A stretch of 64,000 nucleotides of DNA from Bacteroidota bacterium (GCA_023458535.1 JAEWYW010000074.1:1-64000), one strand, 5' to 3'. Shown: positions 15,977 to 24,891, counted from the first letter of the stretch. Translations and numbers: made by a program. Notes: a model not told the origin generated them from the sequence alone.

Positions 15977-17650
15977 ATGGCAGAAGTAATTACAATGCCC
16001 AGGCTTTCCGATACAATGACGGAAGGTAAAGTGGCAAAATGGCATAAAAAAGTAGGCGACAGCGTAAAAGAAGGCGATATTTTAGCTGAAATAGAAACCG
16101 ATAAAGCTATTCAGGATTTCGAAGCTGAAACAGCAGGAACCCTTCTATACGTTGGTATTGATGAAGGTTCTTCCGCTCCGGTTGATTCTGTTTTAGCAAT
16201 CATTGGTCAGGAAGGTGAAGACATCTCTGCTCTTAAAGGAGGACATTCAACATCCGCAGATCAGCCTCAAGAAAATAAATCAGAAACTGCTCCTGCCGAA
16301 AATTCAAATGCTTCTGATGAAAAGAAATCTGAAGAAGAATCTAAAACAGAAAACGAATCATCGAGCATAGAACAAACCACGGAAGAAATTCCTGCAGGTG
16401 TTGAGGTAATTACCATGCCTCGTCTTTCTGATACTATGACGGAGGGTAAAGTAGCTAAATGGCATAAAAATGTTGGTGATCAAGTAAAAGAAGGAGATTT
16501 ATTGGCCGAAATAGAAACTGATAAAGCGGTTCAGGACTTCGAAGCTGAAACCAATGGCGTTTTACTGAAGCAAGGCGTTGAAGAGGGAGGTTCTGCACCA
16601 GTAGATTCCGTACTGGCAATCATTGGTCCTGAGGGTACAGATGTTTCTGGTATTACAGGAGCAAAATCAGAGAAGACTTCTGATCAAAAAACAGAGGACA
16701 GTTCAGAAACTTCCGAAAAGAAGAAAGAAGAAGCTCCTCAAGTAGCAGTAAATACGTCAAACACAGACAGAACGGCTATTTCTCCTTTAGCAAAAAAAAT
16801 GGCGGAAGAAAAAGGAATTGATGTTCAAGGTTTACATGGTTCCGGAGAGAATGGTAGAATTGTGAAGAAGGATATTGAAAATTATCAGCCTTCACAACAG
16901 CAGAAAGCTGGTGCTGAAATATCATCTACGGGGAATGCAGCTGCACAGGTAGCTATGAATTTTGTACAAGGTGAAGATACTGAAACCGTTAACTCACAAG
17001 TAAGAAATGTCATCGCCAAGAGATTGGCAGAGAGTAAATATACTGCTCCTCATTACTATTTAATGGTGGAGATTAATATGGATAAAGCCATTGAGGCTAG
17101 AAAGGAAATCAACTCGCTTCCAGATACCAAGATATCTTTCAATGATATGATTATCAAGGCGACAGCGGTGGCATTGAGAAAACATCCTCAGGTAAATTCC
17201 TCGTGGGCAGGAGATAAGATCATTCATCATGGCAACATCAACATTGGTGTAGCAGTGGCTATTCCAGATGGTTTAGTAGTTCCAGTGCTGAAAAATACGG
17301 ATCAGATGAACTATACTCAGATTTCTGCTTCGGTAAAAGACATGGCTTCAAGAGCAAAAACTAAAGCACTTAAAGCCAATGAAATGGAAGGTTCCACATT
17401 CTCTATCTCTAATTTAGGAATGTTTGGCATAGAGACATTTACCAGCATCATCAACCAACCAAATTCTGCAATTTTATCTGTAGGTGCAATTATTGAAAAA
17501 CCAATTGTAAAAGATGGTCAGATTGTGGTAGGAAATATCATGAAACTTTCATTGGCTTGTGATCATAGAGTAGTAGATGGAGCTACTGGAGCTGAGTTTT
17601 TACAAACATTAAAAACTTATTTAGAAAGTCCATTAACTTTATTACTGTAA
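15977..17650 (+). CDS. pdhC: dihydrolipoamide acetyltransferase (E2) of pyruvate dehydrogenase
   Basis: 557 residues. Two lipoyl domains carry lipoyl-Lys at K43 (ETDKAIQDFE) and K183 (ETDKAVQDFE). They are separated by Glu/Ser/Thr-rich flexible linkers. A peripheral-subunit-binding domain follows (SPLAKKMAEEKGIDVQGLHGSG, about 262-300), then the acyltransferase core ending with DHRVVDG (His530, Asp534). It transfers acetyl groups to CoA in the PDH complex. The near-identical lipoyl domains look like an internal duplication. Paired with pdhA upstream; a terminator follows. Confidence 0.96.
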   Translation: MAEVITMPRLSDTMTEGKVAKWHKKVGDSVKEGDILAEIETDKAIQDFEAETAGTLLYVGIDEGSSAPVDSVLAIIGQEGEDISALKGGHSTSADQPQENKSETAPAENSNASDEKKSEEESKTENESSSIEQTTEEIPAGVEVITMPRLSDTMTEGKVAKWHKNVGDQVKEGDLLAEIETDKAVQDFEAETNGVLLKQGVEEGGSAPVDSVLAIIGPEGTDVSGITGAKSEKTSDQKTEDSSETSEKKKEEAPQVAVNTSNTDRTAISPLAKKMAEEKGIDVQGLHGSGENGRIVKKDIENYQPSQQQKAGAEISSTGNAAAQVAMNFVQGEDTETVNSQVRNVIAKRLAESKYTAPHYYLMVEINMDKAIEARKEINSLPDTKISFNDMIIKATAVALRKHPQVNSSWAGDKIIHHGNINIGVAVAIPDGLVVPVLKNTDQMNYTQISASVKDMASRAKTKALKANEMEGSTFSISNLGMFGIETFTSIINQPNSAILSVGAIIEKPIVKDGQIVVGNIMKLSLACDHRVVDGATGAEFLQTLKTYLESPLTLLL

Positions 17651-17671
17651 AAACATACATATAAACCGGAT

Positions 17672-17699
17672 AAAACCTCTCTTCTTGGGAGGTTTTTTT
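17672..17699 (+). terminator. terminator after the E2 gene
   Basis: AAAACCTC (17672-17679) pairs with GAGGTTTT (17689-17696) around a 9-base loop, followed by T residues. Confidence 0.8.
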
Positions 17700-17700
17700 C

Positions 17701-17732
17701 TTGGTAAAATCCAGATAAAATCAGTATTTTTG
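17701..17732 (+). promoter_or_regulatory. promoter of lolD abutting its start codon
   Basis: TTG (17701-17703), 21 bases, TATTTTTG (17725-17732), then ATG only 4 bases later. If transcription starts the usual few bases after the -7 box, the mRNA would have almost no leader. Confidence 0.6.
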
Positions 17733-17736
17733 AATT

Positions 17737-18402
17737 ATGATTAGAGCAAAAAATATCCATAAATCTTACGGTAATTTAGAGGTTTTAAAAGGAGTAGACT
17801 TACATATTTTGGAAGGCGAAGTGGTTTCAATTGTTGGAGAATCAGGAGCCGGGAAATCTACATTACTTCAGATTTTAGGAACCTTGGACATGCCATCTAA
17901 ACCAAAAGACTTCGGTACCGAAATTACTTTAGCAGGGCAGTCTTTTGTGGAGATGAATGACAAACAACTTTCCAATTTCAGAAATAAAAATATTGGCTTT
18001 GTTTTTCAGTTTCATCAGCTATTACCAGAATTTACCGCGTTAGAAAATGTTCTTTTACCCACGAAAATTTCAGGTGCTAACGAAAAAGATTCATTAGAAA
18101 AAGCCTATTCTCTCTTTGAAGATTTAAAAATAGAACACAGGATTCATCATAAACCCAACGCATTGTCGGGAGGGGAGGCGCAGAGGGTTGCTGTAGCCAG
18201 AGCACTAATACATTCACCAAAGATTATCTACGCAGATGAACCTACGGGAAATTTAGATTCCCGAAATGCCGATGATTTGCATCAGCTCTTTTTTGATTTG
18301 CGCGATAAGTATAACCAAACTTTCGTGATTGTGACTCACAATCCCAATTTGGCCGAAATTACAGACCGAAAATTGGTCATGAAAGACGGGTTAATTATTT
18401 AA
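17737..18402 (+). CDS. lolD: lipoprotein-releasing ABC transporter ATP-binding protein, LolD type
   Basis: A 221-residue ABC ATPase. Walker A is GESGAGKST (34-42); the Q-loop segment [18 protein letters not shown] is typical of the LolD/MacB branch; the signature is [15 protein letters not shown] and Walker B is IIYADEPTG. It would energise a LolC/E-type membrane partner that moves lipoproteins from the inner membrane to LolA. No permease partner is adjacent; a lolA gene occurs at 51.5 kb. MacB-type alternatives cannot be excluded. Confidence 0.85.
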   Translation: MIRAKNIHKSYGNLEVLKGVDLHILEGEVVSIVGESGAGKSTLLQILGTLDMPSKPKDFGTEITLAGQSFVEMNDKQLSNFRNKNIGFVFQFHQLLPEFTALENVLLPTKISGANEKDSLEKAYSLFEDLKIEHRIHHKPNALSGGEAQRVAVARALIHSPKIIYADEPTGNLDSRNADDLHQLFFDLRDKYNQTFVIVTHNPNLAEITDRKLVMKDGLII

Positions 18403-18479
18403 AACAGTCCATCAACACTGTTTAGCTTATTGTAAAGGTTTATATTTATTTTTAATTTTTATTACAGTCAGTAATCATC

Positions 18480-19157
18480 ATGTCCATCAAGTTTCTTGCT
18501 GAAGACGATAGACCGAGAGAGAAATTCCTGTTAAAAGGCAGGAGTTCACTTTCTGATTCTGAATTGTTAGCAATTATAATGGGAAGTGGTAACAGGGATG
18601 AATCGGCAGTAGAATTAGCGCAAAAAATCCTGTCTTCTGTACAAAATAATTGGCATGCCTTAGGTTTGTTATCGATTGCAGATTTAATGAAATTTAAAGG
18701 AATTGGTGAGGCCAAGGCCATATCTATTGCTGCAGCCTTGGAGATTGGGAAGAGAAAAGCGTTGCAGGAAGTTCCTAAAAAAGCGCAAATTTCTGGGAGT
18801 AAAGATGCTTATTCCATTCTCAAAAATTATCTAGAAGATTTACAAAAAGAAGAGTTTTGGGCCATTTTCTTAAATCAGAGCAATAAGGTTGTGCATACTC
18901 AACAGCTCAGTTCTGGTGGCATTAACCAATCTATAGTGGATGTAAGAATTTTGTTCAAGAATGCATTAGAATTACTGTCAACGGGAATTATAATAGCTCA
19001 TAATCATCCTTCAGGAAGCTTAAAACCCAGCGCTGAAGACATCAGTATTACAAAAAAAATAAAGGAAGCGGGAAACATTCTCAATATTCAGTTGTTGGAT
19101 CATCTAATAATAACGCAGGATCATTATTTCAGTTTTGCCGACGAAGGTTTATTATGA
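18480..19157 (+). CDS. radC: RadC/JAB-domain DNA repair protein
   Basis: 225 residues. N-terminal helix-hairpin-helix region (FKGIGEAKAISIAAALEIGKR), then the RadC JAB/MPN domain with the zinc motif HNHPSG (His174, His176) and Asp187. The true biochemical role of RadC is debated; the metallo-site is intact. Its TGA overlaps the ATG of the next gene, so it is translationally coupled to a surface-glycan type cluster, which is not its usual context. Confidence 0.93.
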   Translation: MSIKFLAEDDRPREKFLLKGRSSLSDSELLAIIMGSGNRDESAVELAQKILSSVQNNWHALGLLSIADLMKFKGIGEAKAISIAAALEIGKRKALQEVPKKAQISGSKDAYSILKNYLEDLQKEEFWAIFLNQSNKVVHTQQLSSGGINQSIVDVRILFKNALELLSTGIIIAHNHPSGSLKPSAEDISITKKIKEAGNILNIQLLDHLIITQDHYFSFADEGLL

Positions 19158-20050
19158 TAAGAAAAGTACTTTACAAGGACATTGATTTTGAAAAATATGA
19201 GCAATGCATTCAGGCCTCCTATAACTACAAAGTGTACGCCGAGGCATGGTACCTTAATATTCATACTGCTAATCAATGGGATTGCATAGTTTTTAATGAT
19301 TATGAAGCTGTTATGCCTTTACCTTACATTAAAAAATTTGGCATTAAAGTAATTTCCCAACCCATTTATTGCCAACAGCTCGGTATATTTAGTTTCAAGG
19401 TAATAAATGCATATATATTTAATCAGTTTGTGTCAATCATAACTGGTATGAAAATATTAAGTTATCAGTTTAATGAAGAAAATAATTTGTACAATATTTC
19501 ACAATTAAAGAATAATTTTTTACTTGACTTAAATCAATCATACGAAGTCCTTAGATCTCATTATAGGCGAGACAGGAAAAAGGATATCCAAAGAATATCC
19601 AAACTTAATCTTGAAATTAATTCAGAAATAGATGTAGAAATCTTCTTAGACGAGCTCAATTCAAAATATCCAAGCTTTTCGAAGTACTACAAAGAAGAAT
19701 GGTTTCGAAAGTTGCTCATTGAACTTATAGACAGAGGATTATACACTTTTTATGAATTGAAAGATAAAGGAGTAATAATTTCTTCAATATTTGTTGTTCA
19801 CAGTAAGTCTAGAAGAATATTATTATTATCCTCAAGAAGTGAAGATTCTAAATATAAAGGAGCCTTTGCATTTCTTGTAAACTATTTTATACAAAAAAAT
19901 TCAAATACAGATCTGGTTTTAGACTTTGAAGGATCAATGTTATCTTCTATTGCAGATTTTAATGAGAGTTTTGGATCTAGAATGATAAAGTATCCAGCAA
20001 TTATGCAAACAAAAAAAAATATTGTTAAAAAAGCACTGCGCCTTACGTAA
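19154..20050 (+). CDS. FemAB/GNAT-like acyltransferase, glycan cluster
   Basis: 298 residues, not assigned to a specific enzyme. The protein has two alpha/beta halves and a C-terminal stretch LVLDFEGSMLSSIADFNESFGSRMIKYP that resembles the end of FemAB/GNAT-type acyltransferases from exopolysaccharide loci (D-F-G-S...F...FG). A middle segment, YRRDRKKDIQRI, matches the conserved R-x-x-R-K block. The ATG overlaps the radC stop, and the next gene overlaps its end. Probably modifies a cell-wall or capsule precursor; the substrate is unknown. Codon use is noticeably AT-rich compared with radC, which may indicate later acquisition. Confidence 0.7.
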   Translation: MIRKVLYKDIDFEKYEQCIQASYNYKVYAEAWYLNIHTANQWDCIVFNDYEAVMPLPYIKKFGIKVISQPIYCQQLGIFSFKVINAYIFNQFVSIITGMKILSYQFNEENNLYNISQLKNNFLLDLNQSYEVLRSHYRRDRKKDIQRISKLNLEINSEIDVEIFLDELNSKYPSFSKYYKEEWFRKLLIELIDRGLYTFYELKDKGVIISSIFVVHSKSRRILLLSSRSEDSKYKGAFAFLVNYFIQKNSNTDLVLDFEGSMLSSIADFNESFGSRMIKYPAIMQTKKNIVKKALRLT

Positions 20051-21026
20051 ATTGATACATCAACTAAAAAATATTATACAACTAATTTCCAGTCAATTAT
20101 CCGTTGATCAATATATTTTTATTACCAAAAGAAAACAGATTCTACCATTTTATCATACTGTTTCAAACCATCCACAGCCACATTTCTCTGAACTGGCATA
20201 TTATCGTACAATGAATAATTTCATTGATGATTTGCAATTCTTCACTACCTATTATCACAGTGTGGATGTACAAAATATAGGATCTCACACAAAATCTTTC
20301 CATTTGTCGTTTGATGACGGCATGTCCCAGATATATACAGAAATATTTCCTTTATTAAAGGAGAAAAATATTGATGCTACTTTTTTTATCAATCAGGATT
20401 TTGTAGATAATAAAAAAATGTTTTCGTCGCACAAAAGAAGTCTGTTAATTTATGAATTTAAAAACTCCCATAGGTCTAGAGAAATTTTAACGGATTATTT
20501 GGATAATGATGAAAAGAAATGTCTAAAAAAAATACAAGAAACAAAGGATGAAAAAACACTGGCTGAAATCGCAGCTAAAATTAGTTTTAGTTTTGAAAAT
20601 TATTTAAACGAAGTAAAGCCTTATGTTACCTTAACTCAACTGCAGGAAATCTGCAAAGCAGGATTTTCAATAGCCAATCATGGTAAGGCCCACATTAATT
20701 TCAGTCAACTGACATTTGAGGAGCAAAAGTCTGAAATTTTTTTGGTAAACGAATTCTTAAAAGCCAACAGCTTAGCGGAGAAGTTCTATTTTTGCTTTCC
20801 TTATGGTGGTGATAAGATTGATAAAAATTTATTCGACTGGATGTACACGGAAGCAGGAATTGAAAAATCTTATGGAATTGCAGGTCTAAAAAATGATTAT
20901 TTCGCAAAGCATTATCATAGAATATTAATGGAGCGAGGGGATCTTACAGCAGAAGAAATTATTAAATTTGAATATCTATATTATATTTTGAAGTTTTTTA
21001 TTGGCAAGAACAGCATAAGAAGATGA
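20022..21026 (+). CDS. polysaccharide deacetylase family protein
   Basis: Up to 334 residues. The NodB-type domain shows PFYHTVS, then HLSFDDGMSQIYTEIFPLL (the catalytic and metal Asp pair), DATFFINQDF, ANHGKAHINF (H-x3-H metal site) and FCFPYGG. It likely removes N-acetyl groups from a surface polysaccharide. There is no ATG before the domain; possible TTG starts are at 20022, which overlaps the previous gene, and at 20052, just after the previous stop. I cannot decide between them. The stop overlaps the ATG of the methyltransferase that follows. Confidence 0.82.
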   Translation: MLKKHCALRKLIHQLKNIIQLISSQLSVDQYIFITKRKQILPFYHTVSNHPQPHFSELAYYRTMNNFIDDLQFFTTYYHSVDVQNIGSHTKSFHLSFDDGMSQIYTEIFPLLKEKNIDATFFINQDFVDNKKMFSSHKRSLLIYEFKNSHRSREILTDYLDNDEKKCLKKIQETKDEKTLAEIAAKISFSFENYLNEVKPYVTLTQLQEICKAGFSIANHGKAHINFSQLTFEEQKSEIFLVNEFLKANSLAEKFYFCFPYGGDKIDKNLFDWMYTEAGIEKSYGIAGLKNDYFAKHYHRILMERGDLTAEEIIKFEYLYYILKFFIGKNSIRR

Positions 21027-21790
21027 TAAAAGCAATTTATAAAAATATTTTCTCAGAAAAAACAAGGCTTAATTTTAACAAGAATATTAGAAAAATGAAG
21101 TCGTTATTTTTAAAAGGCTCTGAGTTTTATTGTCCTTGCTGTGAAAAATATTCACGTAAATTTCTAAAAAAAGGAAACGGGATAACATCGAGAAAAAATG
21201 CGATTTGTCCTAATTGCGGCTCGTTGGAAAGAACCAGGCTGTTGTATTTATTTCTTAGAAACGAGACATTAATTTTTAATGGTAACCCATCCATATTGCA
21301 TTTTGCACCTGAAGAAGCACTTAAAAAATATTTAATTTCAAATCCCAATTATTACGATGTAGATCTCAATCCTAATTTCGCAACCTATAAGATGGATATC
21401 ACCAATATTGAATTTCCAGATTCAAAGTTTGAGTATATCATTTGTTCACATGTTCTAGGGCATATTCCAGATGAAAAAAGAGCCATTTCAGAATTGTACC
21501 GTGTTCTAAAAAGAGATGGCAAACTTCTCTTTCTGTCGCTAATGGATATGCATTCTTCAGAAACCATAGAAGATCCCAATTTAATAAAAACTGCTGAGCA
21601 GAAGTTACAAAAATATGGCGAATCTGATTTGGAAAGATTATACGGTTCTGATTTTATCAACAGAATACAAACTGAGGAAATAACTGTTGAAAGAATTGAT
21701 TATAGAAATCAATTCAATGATGTTGATCGCCATAAAATGTCTCTTGGAAACGGAGAACGAGAAATTATATATTTAGTCACTAAAAAATAA
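21023..21790 (+). CDS. SAM-dependent methyltransferase with N-terminal zinc-ribbon-like module
   Basis: 255 residues. Near residues 36-70 the Cys pairs FYCPCCEKY and ICPNCGSLERTR look like a zinc ribbon. The class I methyltransferase core follows, with DVDLNPNFATYKMDI (acidic residue binding SAM), FEYIICSHVLGHIPDEKRAISELYRVLK and GKLLFLSLM. Proteins of this layout occur in capsule and O-antigen loci and are usually annotated only as methyltransferases. Last gene of the coupled radC-to-methyltransferase run; a terminator follows. Confidence 0.85.
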   Translation: MIKAIYKNIFSEKTRLNFNKNIRKMKSLFLKGSEFYCPCCEKYSRKFLKKGNGITSRKNAICPNCGSLERTRLLYLFLRNETLIFNGNPSILHFAPEEALKKYLISNPNYYDVDLNPNFATYKMDITNIEFPDSKFEYIICSHVLGHIPDEKRAISELYRVLKRDGKLLFLSLMDMHSSETIEDPNLIKTAEQKLQKYGESDLERLYGSDFINRIQTEEITVERIDYRNQFNDVDRHKMSLGNGEREIIYLVTKK

Positions 21791-21825
21791 AAAAGCAACA
21801 TCCTTCCGAAAATAATGTTGCTTTT
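21791..21825. terminator. bidirectional terminator between methyltransferase and pncA genes
   Basis: AAAAGCAACAT (21791-21801) pairs perfectly with ATGTTGCTTTT (21815-21825) around 13 bases. It lies between convergent genes; A and T tracts serve both directions. Confidence 0.82.
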
Positions 21826-21844
21826 ATTCTAGAAACCTTTCATT

Positions 21845-22450
21845 TTACGCTAAGATACTCACTTTGTTTTCCAACAAATCGTAGATGGCATTCTTGCCGT
21901 TTTCTGGCTTTACATTTACAGCACGGGTTCCGTTGAAATGTACACAGGTGATATAACCGTTTCTTACAGCATCTAGAGCCGTAAATTTCACACAGTAATC
22001 AAGTGCTAATCCTACAATTTCTACCAATTGAATATCATGGTATTTCAAATAATCATCTAATCCTGTTTTCATAAAGTGATTATTATCTTGGAAACCGCTA
22101 TAGCTGTCTATTTCTGAGTTTTTCCCCTTTTGAATGATGTGGGTAACCTTTTCTCTATTCAGGTCCTTATGAAATTCTGCCCCAAAAGTATCCTGAACGC
22201 AATGGTCTGGCCACATAAACTGAGGTACGCTGTTTAAAATAATTGTCTCGCCCACATTTTTATCGTTGTTGCTTGCAAAACTTTTATGGTCTGCAGGATG
22301 CCAATCTTGCGTGAGTATTACTTCATCATAATTATTTTCAGCAGTCAGAAGATTAATATAGGGAATAATTTCGTTGGCATTAGGAACAGCAAGTGCGCCA
22401 CCTTCACAAAAATCATTCTGAACATCAACTATTATAAGGGCTTTTTTCAT
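21845..22450 (-). CDS. pncA: nicotinamidase
   Basis: 201 residues from the ATG at 22450. The frame is open 153 bases further, but that extension has no family similarity and would overlap the divergent gene. The catalytic triad is Asp9 (IIVDVQNDF), a Lys near 108 (KGKNSEIDSYSGF) and Cys153 (LALDYCVKF). Metal ligands lie in QDWHPADHKSF. It converts nicotinamide to nicotinate and ammonia in NAD salvage. Single gene. Confidence 0.95.
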   Translation of the reverse strand: MKKALIIVDVQNDFCEGGALAVPNANEIIPYINLLTAENNYDEVILTQDWHPADHKSFASNNDKNVGETIILNSVPQFMWPDHCVQDTFGAEFHKDLNREKVTHIIQKGKNSEIDSYSGFQDNNHFMKTGLDDYLKYHDIQLVEIVGLALDYCVKFTALDAVRNGYITCVHFNGTRAVNVKPENGKNAIYDLLENKVSILA

Positions 22451-22567
22451 TTTTTTAGATATTTGAAAATTATTTTTTAGTAAATTTATAAAACTTAAGC
22501 TCAAAAATGTTTCCTTAGTTAAAAAATCGGACAAATAGGCTTGTTTATCGGCTAACATAATGGATAT

Positions 22568-23026
22568 ATGAAGAAACGTCTTGACGATGAAAATACCTTT
22601 CAAGAGATTGTGGACAGGTTAAATGAATTGGAGAAAAATTCAAAAAGTAAATGGGGGAGTATGGCAGTTGAGCAAATGTTAATGCACTGCGACAAAGTGC
22701 TGCAAGTGGCTTGTGGAAGACTATTTCTACCCAAAATCCATCCGGTTTTATACGGGATAGGAGTGCTTACAAAGGTAGAAATGAACCTCTTTAACAATGG
22801 AATTCCTCCCAATATGCCAACATTCCGAAAACTTATCGTTAATTTTGATTGCGACTTTAATATTTCTAAAAATACATTGATGAAAACTTTATCAGAGTTC
22901 AGAGAAAATCTCGACAATGGGGAAGTACCCTCACATCATGAATTATTTGGAAAAATGACATTAGAAAATTGGGCTTTTTTGGAATATAAACATTTACATC
23001 ATCATTTAAAACAATTTGGAGTATGA
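22568..23026 (+). CDS. DUF1569 (DinB-like) protein
   Basis: 152 residues, DUF1569 family: the helical bundle begins with WGSMAVEQMLMHCDKVL and ends with HELFGKMTLENWAFLEYKHLHHHLKQF. The spaced His residues (His42-like, HH at the end) suggest a metal-binding four-helix bundle as in DinB/YfiT enzymes, several of which act with thiols such as bacillithiol. The stop overlaps the start of ytxJ, so the two are translationally coupled. The link to bacillithiol is inferred from this coupling. Confidence 0.8.
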   Translation: MKKRLDDENTFQEIVDRLNELEKNSKSKWGSMAVEQMLMHCDKVLQVACGRLFLPKIHPVLYGIGVLTKVEMNLFNNGIPPNMPTFRKLIVNFDCDFNISKNTLMKTLSEFRENLDNGEVPSHHELFGKMTLENWAFLEYKHLHHHLKQFGV

Positions 23027-23397
23027 GTTTTTTTGGAAAAATATTTGGTAGTGAGGATGTTGGGGAAGAACAACCATCTTTTTGGAAGAAACTTGAAAAT
23101 GAAGAAGAAATAGAAACAATCATTGCAGAATCGTATCAAAAAAAAGTGGTTGTCTTTAAACATTCTACAAGATGTTTTATCAGCAAAACCGTTCTAAAAT
23201 CCTTTGAGAAAGAAGTTATTAATGAAAAACCTGATGCTGATTTTTATTATTTGGATTTACTGAAGTTTAGAAACATTTCTAACGCATTGGCAGAAAAGTT
23301 TGATTTGCGGCATGAAAGTCCACAGCTCTTGGTCGTACAAAATGGAAAACTCATCAACAACGGCTCTCATCAAGCCATAACAACGAATTTAATTTAA
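23023..23397 (+). CDS. ytxJ: bacillithiol-system monothiol protein YtxJ
   Basis: 124 residues, thioredoxin-like fold. The YtxJ signature KHSTRCFIS places a single reactive Cys at residue 51 (most family members have CPIS here). The C-terminal part HESPQLLVVQNGK is conserved. Related proteins are bacillithiol-dependent de-bacillithiolation factors (bacilliredoxin-like). ATGA and TAATG overlaps with both neighbours put it in the middle of a three-gene operon. Confidence 0.88.
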   Translation: MSFFGKIFGSEDVGEEQPSFWKKLENEEEIETIIAESYQKKVVVFKHSTRCFISKTVLKSFEKEVINEKPDADFYYLDLLKFRNISNALAEKFDLRHESPQLLVVQNGKLINNGSHQAITTNLI

Positions 23398-23987
23398 TGG
23401 AAAATATCGTCAACTATCTCTCTAAAAGCTTAGACGTACCAGCCTCAGAAGTAAGCACTTGTCAGTTATTATTTGAAGAAAAATCTATTCCCAAAAACAC
23501 TTTTTTATTGCGTGAGGGAGAAGTCTGCAGATATAACTTTTTTGTTGAAAAAGGTTTGTTGAGAATGTATTCTTTAGATAAAAACGGCAAAGAACATATT
23601 ATACAATTTGCGCCAGAGAATTGGTTGATATCCGACCGGAGCAGTTTATATTTCAATGAAAAATCAAATTATTATATCGAAACCGTGGAAGATTCTGTTG
23701 TTTCTTTTTTACCTAATGATTTCTTCACAACTTTAAAGAAACAGTTTGCAAGTTCCATTGAGAACAATGATCTGTTGCTTCAAAAACACATCCGTGGGCT
23801 GCAAAACAGAATCAACTCATTATTGGCAGAAAGTGCTGAAGAACGGTATTTAAAGTTTATTAAGATGTATCCGGATTTGCTGCTTCGTGTGCCGCAATGG
23901 ATGATCGCTTCTTATTTGGGCATTACTCCAGAAAGTTTAAGCAGAGTTCGTAAAGAATTAGCCAAGAGAAATTTTAAACCTAGCTAA
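23397..23987 (+). CDS. Crp/Fnr-family transcriptional regulator
   Basis: 196 residues. Residues 1-120 form a cyclic-nucleotide-binding beta-roll (IPKNTFLLREGEVCRYNFFVEKGLLRMY). It lacks the usual cAMP-contact residues. The C-terminal winged helix reads MIASYLGITPESLSRVRKELAKR. It belongs to the large Bacteroidetes group of orphan Crp regulators. The start codon shares an A with the ytxJ stop. The ligand is unknown; by context it may respond to redox or thiol state. Confidence 0.9.
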   Translation: MENIVNYLSKSLDVPASEVSTCQLLFEEKSIPKNTFLLREGEVCRYNFFVEKGLLRMYSLDKNGKEHIIQFAPENWLISDRSSLYFNEKSNYYIETVEDSVVSFLPNDFFTTLKKQFASSIENNDLLLQKHIRGLQNRINSLLAESAEERYLKFIKMYPDLLLRVPQWMIASYLGITPESLSRVRKELAKRNFKPS

Positions 23988-24122
23988 TTTTACTAATTGT
24001 TATGTATTCATCTACAAACACAAATTGAGTACAATTTAACATAATATAAATTATAGGACTTTTTATAATTGCTTTGTTGTATTATAATTTGCGATAGAAA
24101 ATATATATTTTACATTATAATT

Positions 24123-24150
24123 GTTAGATTTGTAGCATAAATTATCTAAC
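24123..24150. promoter_or_regulatory. inverted repeat over the -7 box of the DtxR-type gene
   Basis: GTTAGAT (24123-24129), 14 bases, ATCTAAC (24144-24150). A perfect -7 element, TAGATTTG (24125-24132), is embedded in the left arm, and the right arm ends 3 bases before the TTG start. This is the expected layout for autorepression by a DtxR/MntR dimer. No clear -33 element is visible. Confidence 0.5.
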
Positions 24151-24153
24151 ATT

Positions 24154-24810
24154 TTGAAGAATACCCTAACCGAAGAAAATTATTTGAAGGCATTATTTCA
24201 TCTCACTGCAGATAAAAATTCTGTAGCCGTAAATGAGCTGAGCAAATTCCTTGGCGTAAAAATGCCCAGCGTAAATAATATGATTAAGAAATTTGCTGAT
24301 AAAAAATGGGTAAAATATGAAACCTACAAACCTTTAATTGTAACTGATCTTGGTAAAAAAGAAGCTTCCTTGGTTGTTAGAAAACACAGACTGACAGAAA
24401 TGTTTTTGGTAAAAAAAATGAATTTCAGCTGGGATAATGTTCATGAGATTGCCGAACAGCTCGAGCATGTTCATTCACCAGTATTCTTCGATAAAATGGA
24501 TGAACTTTTAGACTATCCTAAATTTGATCCTCACGGCGAACCTATTCCCGATAAACAAGGAAATATCATCGCTCCTGATTATGTTAAATTGTCGGATTCA
24601 AAAGTTGATGAACAACTAACATTTGCAGCCGTAACCTTTTCAGATGATGCTTTTCTGAGTTATCTTACACAAAGAAAACTTGTCCTTGGAACGGTTTTTA
24701 CAGTGAAGAATATTGAAGAGTTCGACCAAAGTATGACCATTGATGTTGCTGGTAAATCCGAGACTTTAAGTCATTCAGCTACAGAAAAAATTCTTGTGAA
24801 GAAAGTTTGA
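24154..24810 (+). CDS. metal-dependent transcriptional regulator, DtxR/MntR family
   Basis: 218 residues, starting at TTG (24154); no ATG is available before the conserved TEENYLKALFHL. N-terminal winged helix (NELSKFLGVKMPSVNNMIKKFADKKWV), dimerisation domain with metal-site residues (VRKHRLTEMFLVKKM, EHVHSPVFFDKMDELL), and a C-terminal SH3-like FeoA domain (from about 140). Such proteins repress Mn or Fe uptake when metal is bound. No transport target is adjacent. A GC-rich hairpin closes the gene. Confidence 0.9.
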   Translation: MKNTLTEENYLKALFHLTADKNSVAVNELSKFLGVKMPSVNNMIKKFADKKWVKYETYKPLIVTDLGKKEASLVVRKHRLTEMFLVKKMNFSWDNVHEIAEQLEHVHSPVFFDKMDELLDYPKFDPHGEPIPDKQGNIIAPDYVKLSDSKVDEQLTFAAVTFSDDAFLSYLTQRKLVLGTVFTVKNIEEFDQSMTIDVAGKSETLSHSATEKILVKKV

Positions 24811-24818
24811 TATTGAAT

Positions 24819-24849
24819 GATTTTCGGGCGCCTGCGGCGCCCGAAAATC
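24819..24849. terminator. GC-rich hairpin with TGC loop after the DtxR-type gene
   Basis: A perfect 14-bp stem (24819-24832 with 24836-24849) with loop TGC. The core GGCGCC-TGC-GGCGCC is identical to that of the hairpin at 41789. It lies in the gap between convergent genes, 8 bases after the stop codon. Confidence 0.7.
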
Positions 24850-24891
24850 GTCGTTAGCCTACTCAAAATCCTCACAGTAATCATATCAACA

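Noticed and set aside
22451..22603. N-terminal extension of nicotinamidase
   Set aside because: The added 51 residues are not like the family and would overlap the divergent DUF1569 gene; the ATG at 22450 fits the family length.
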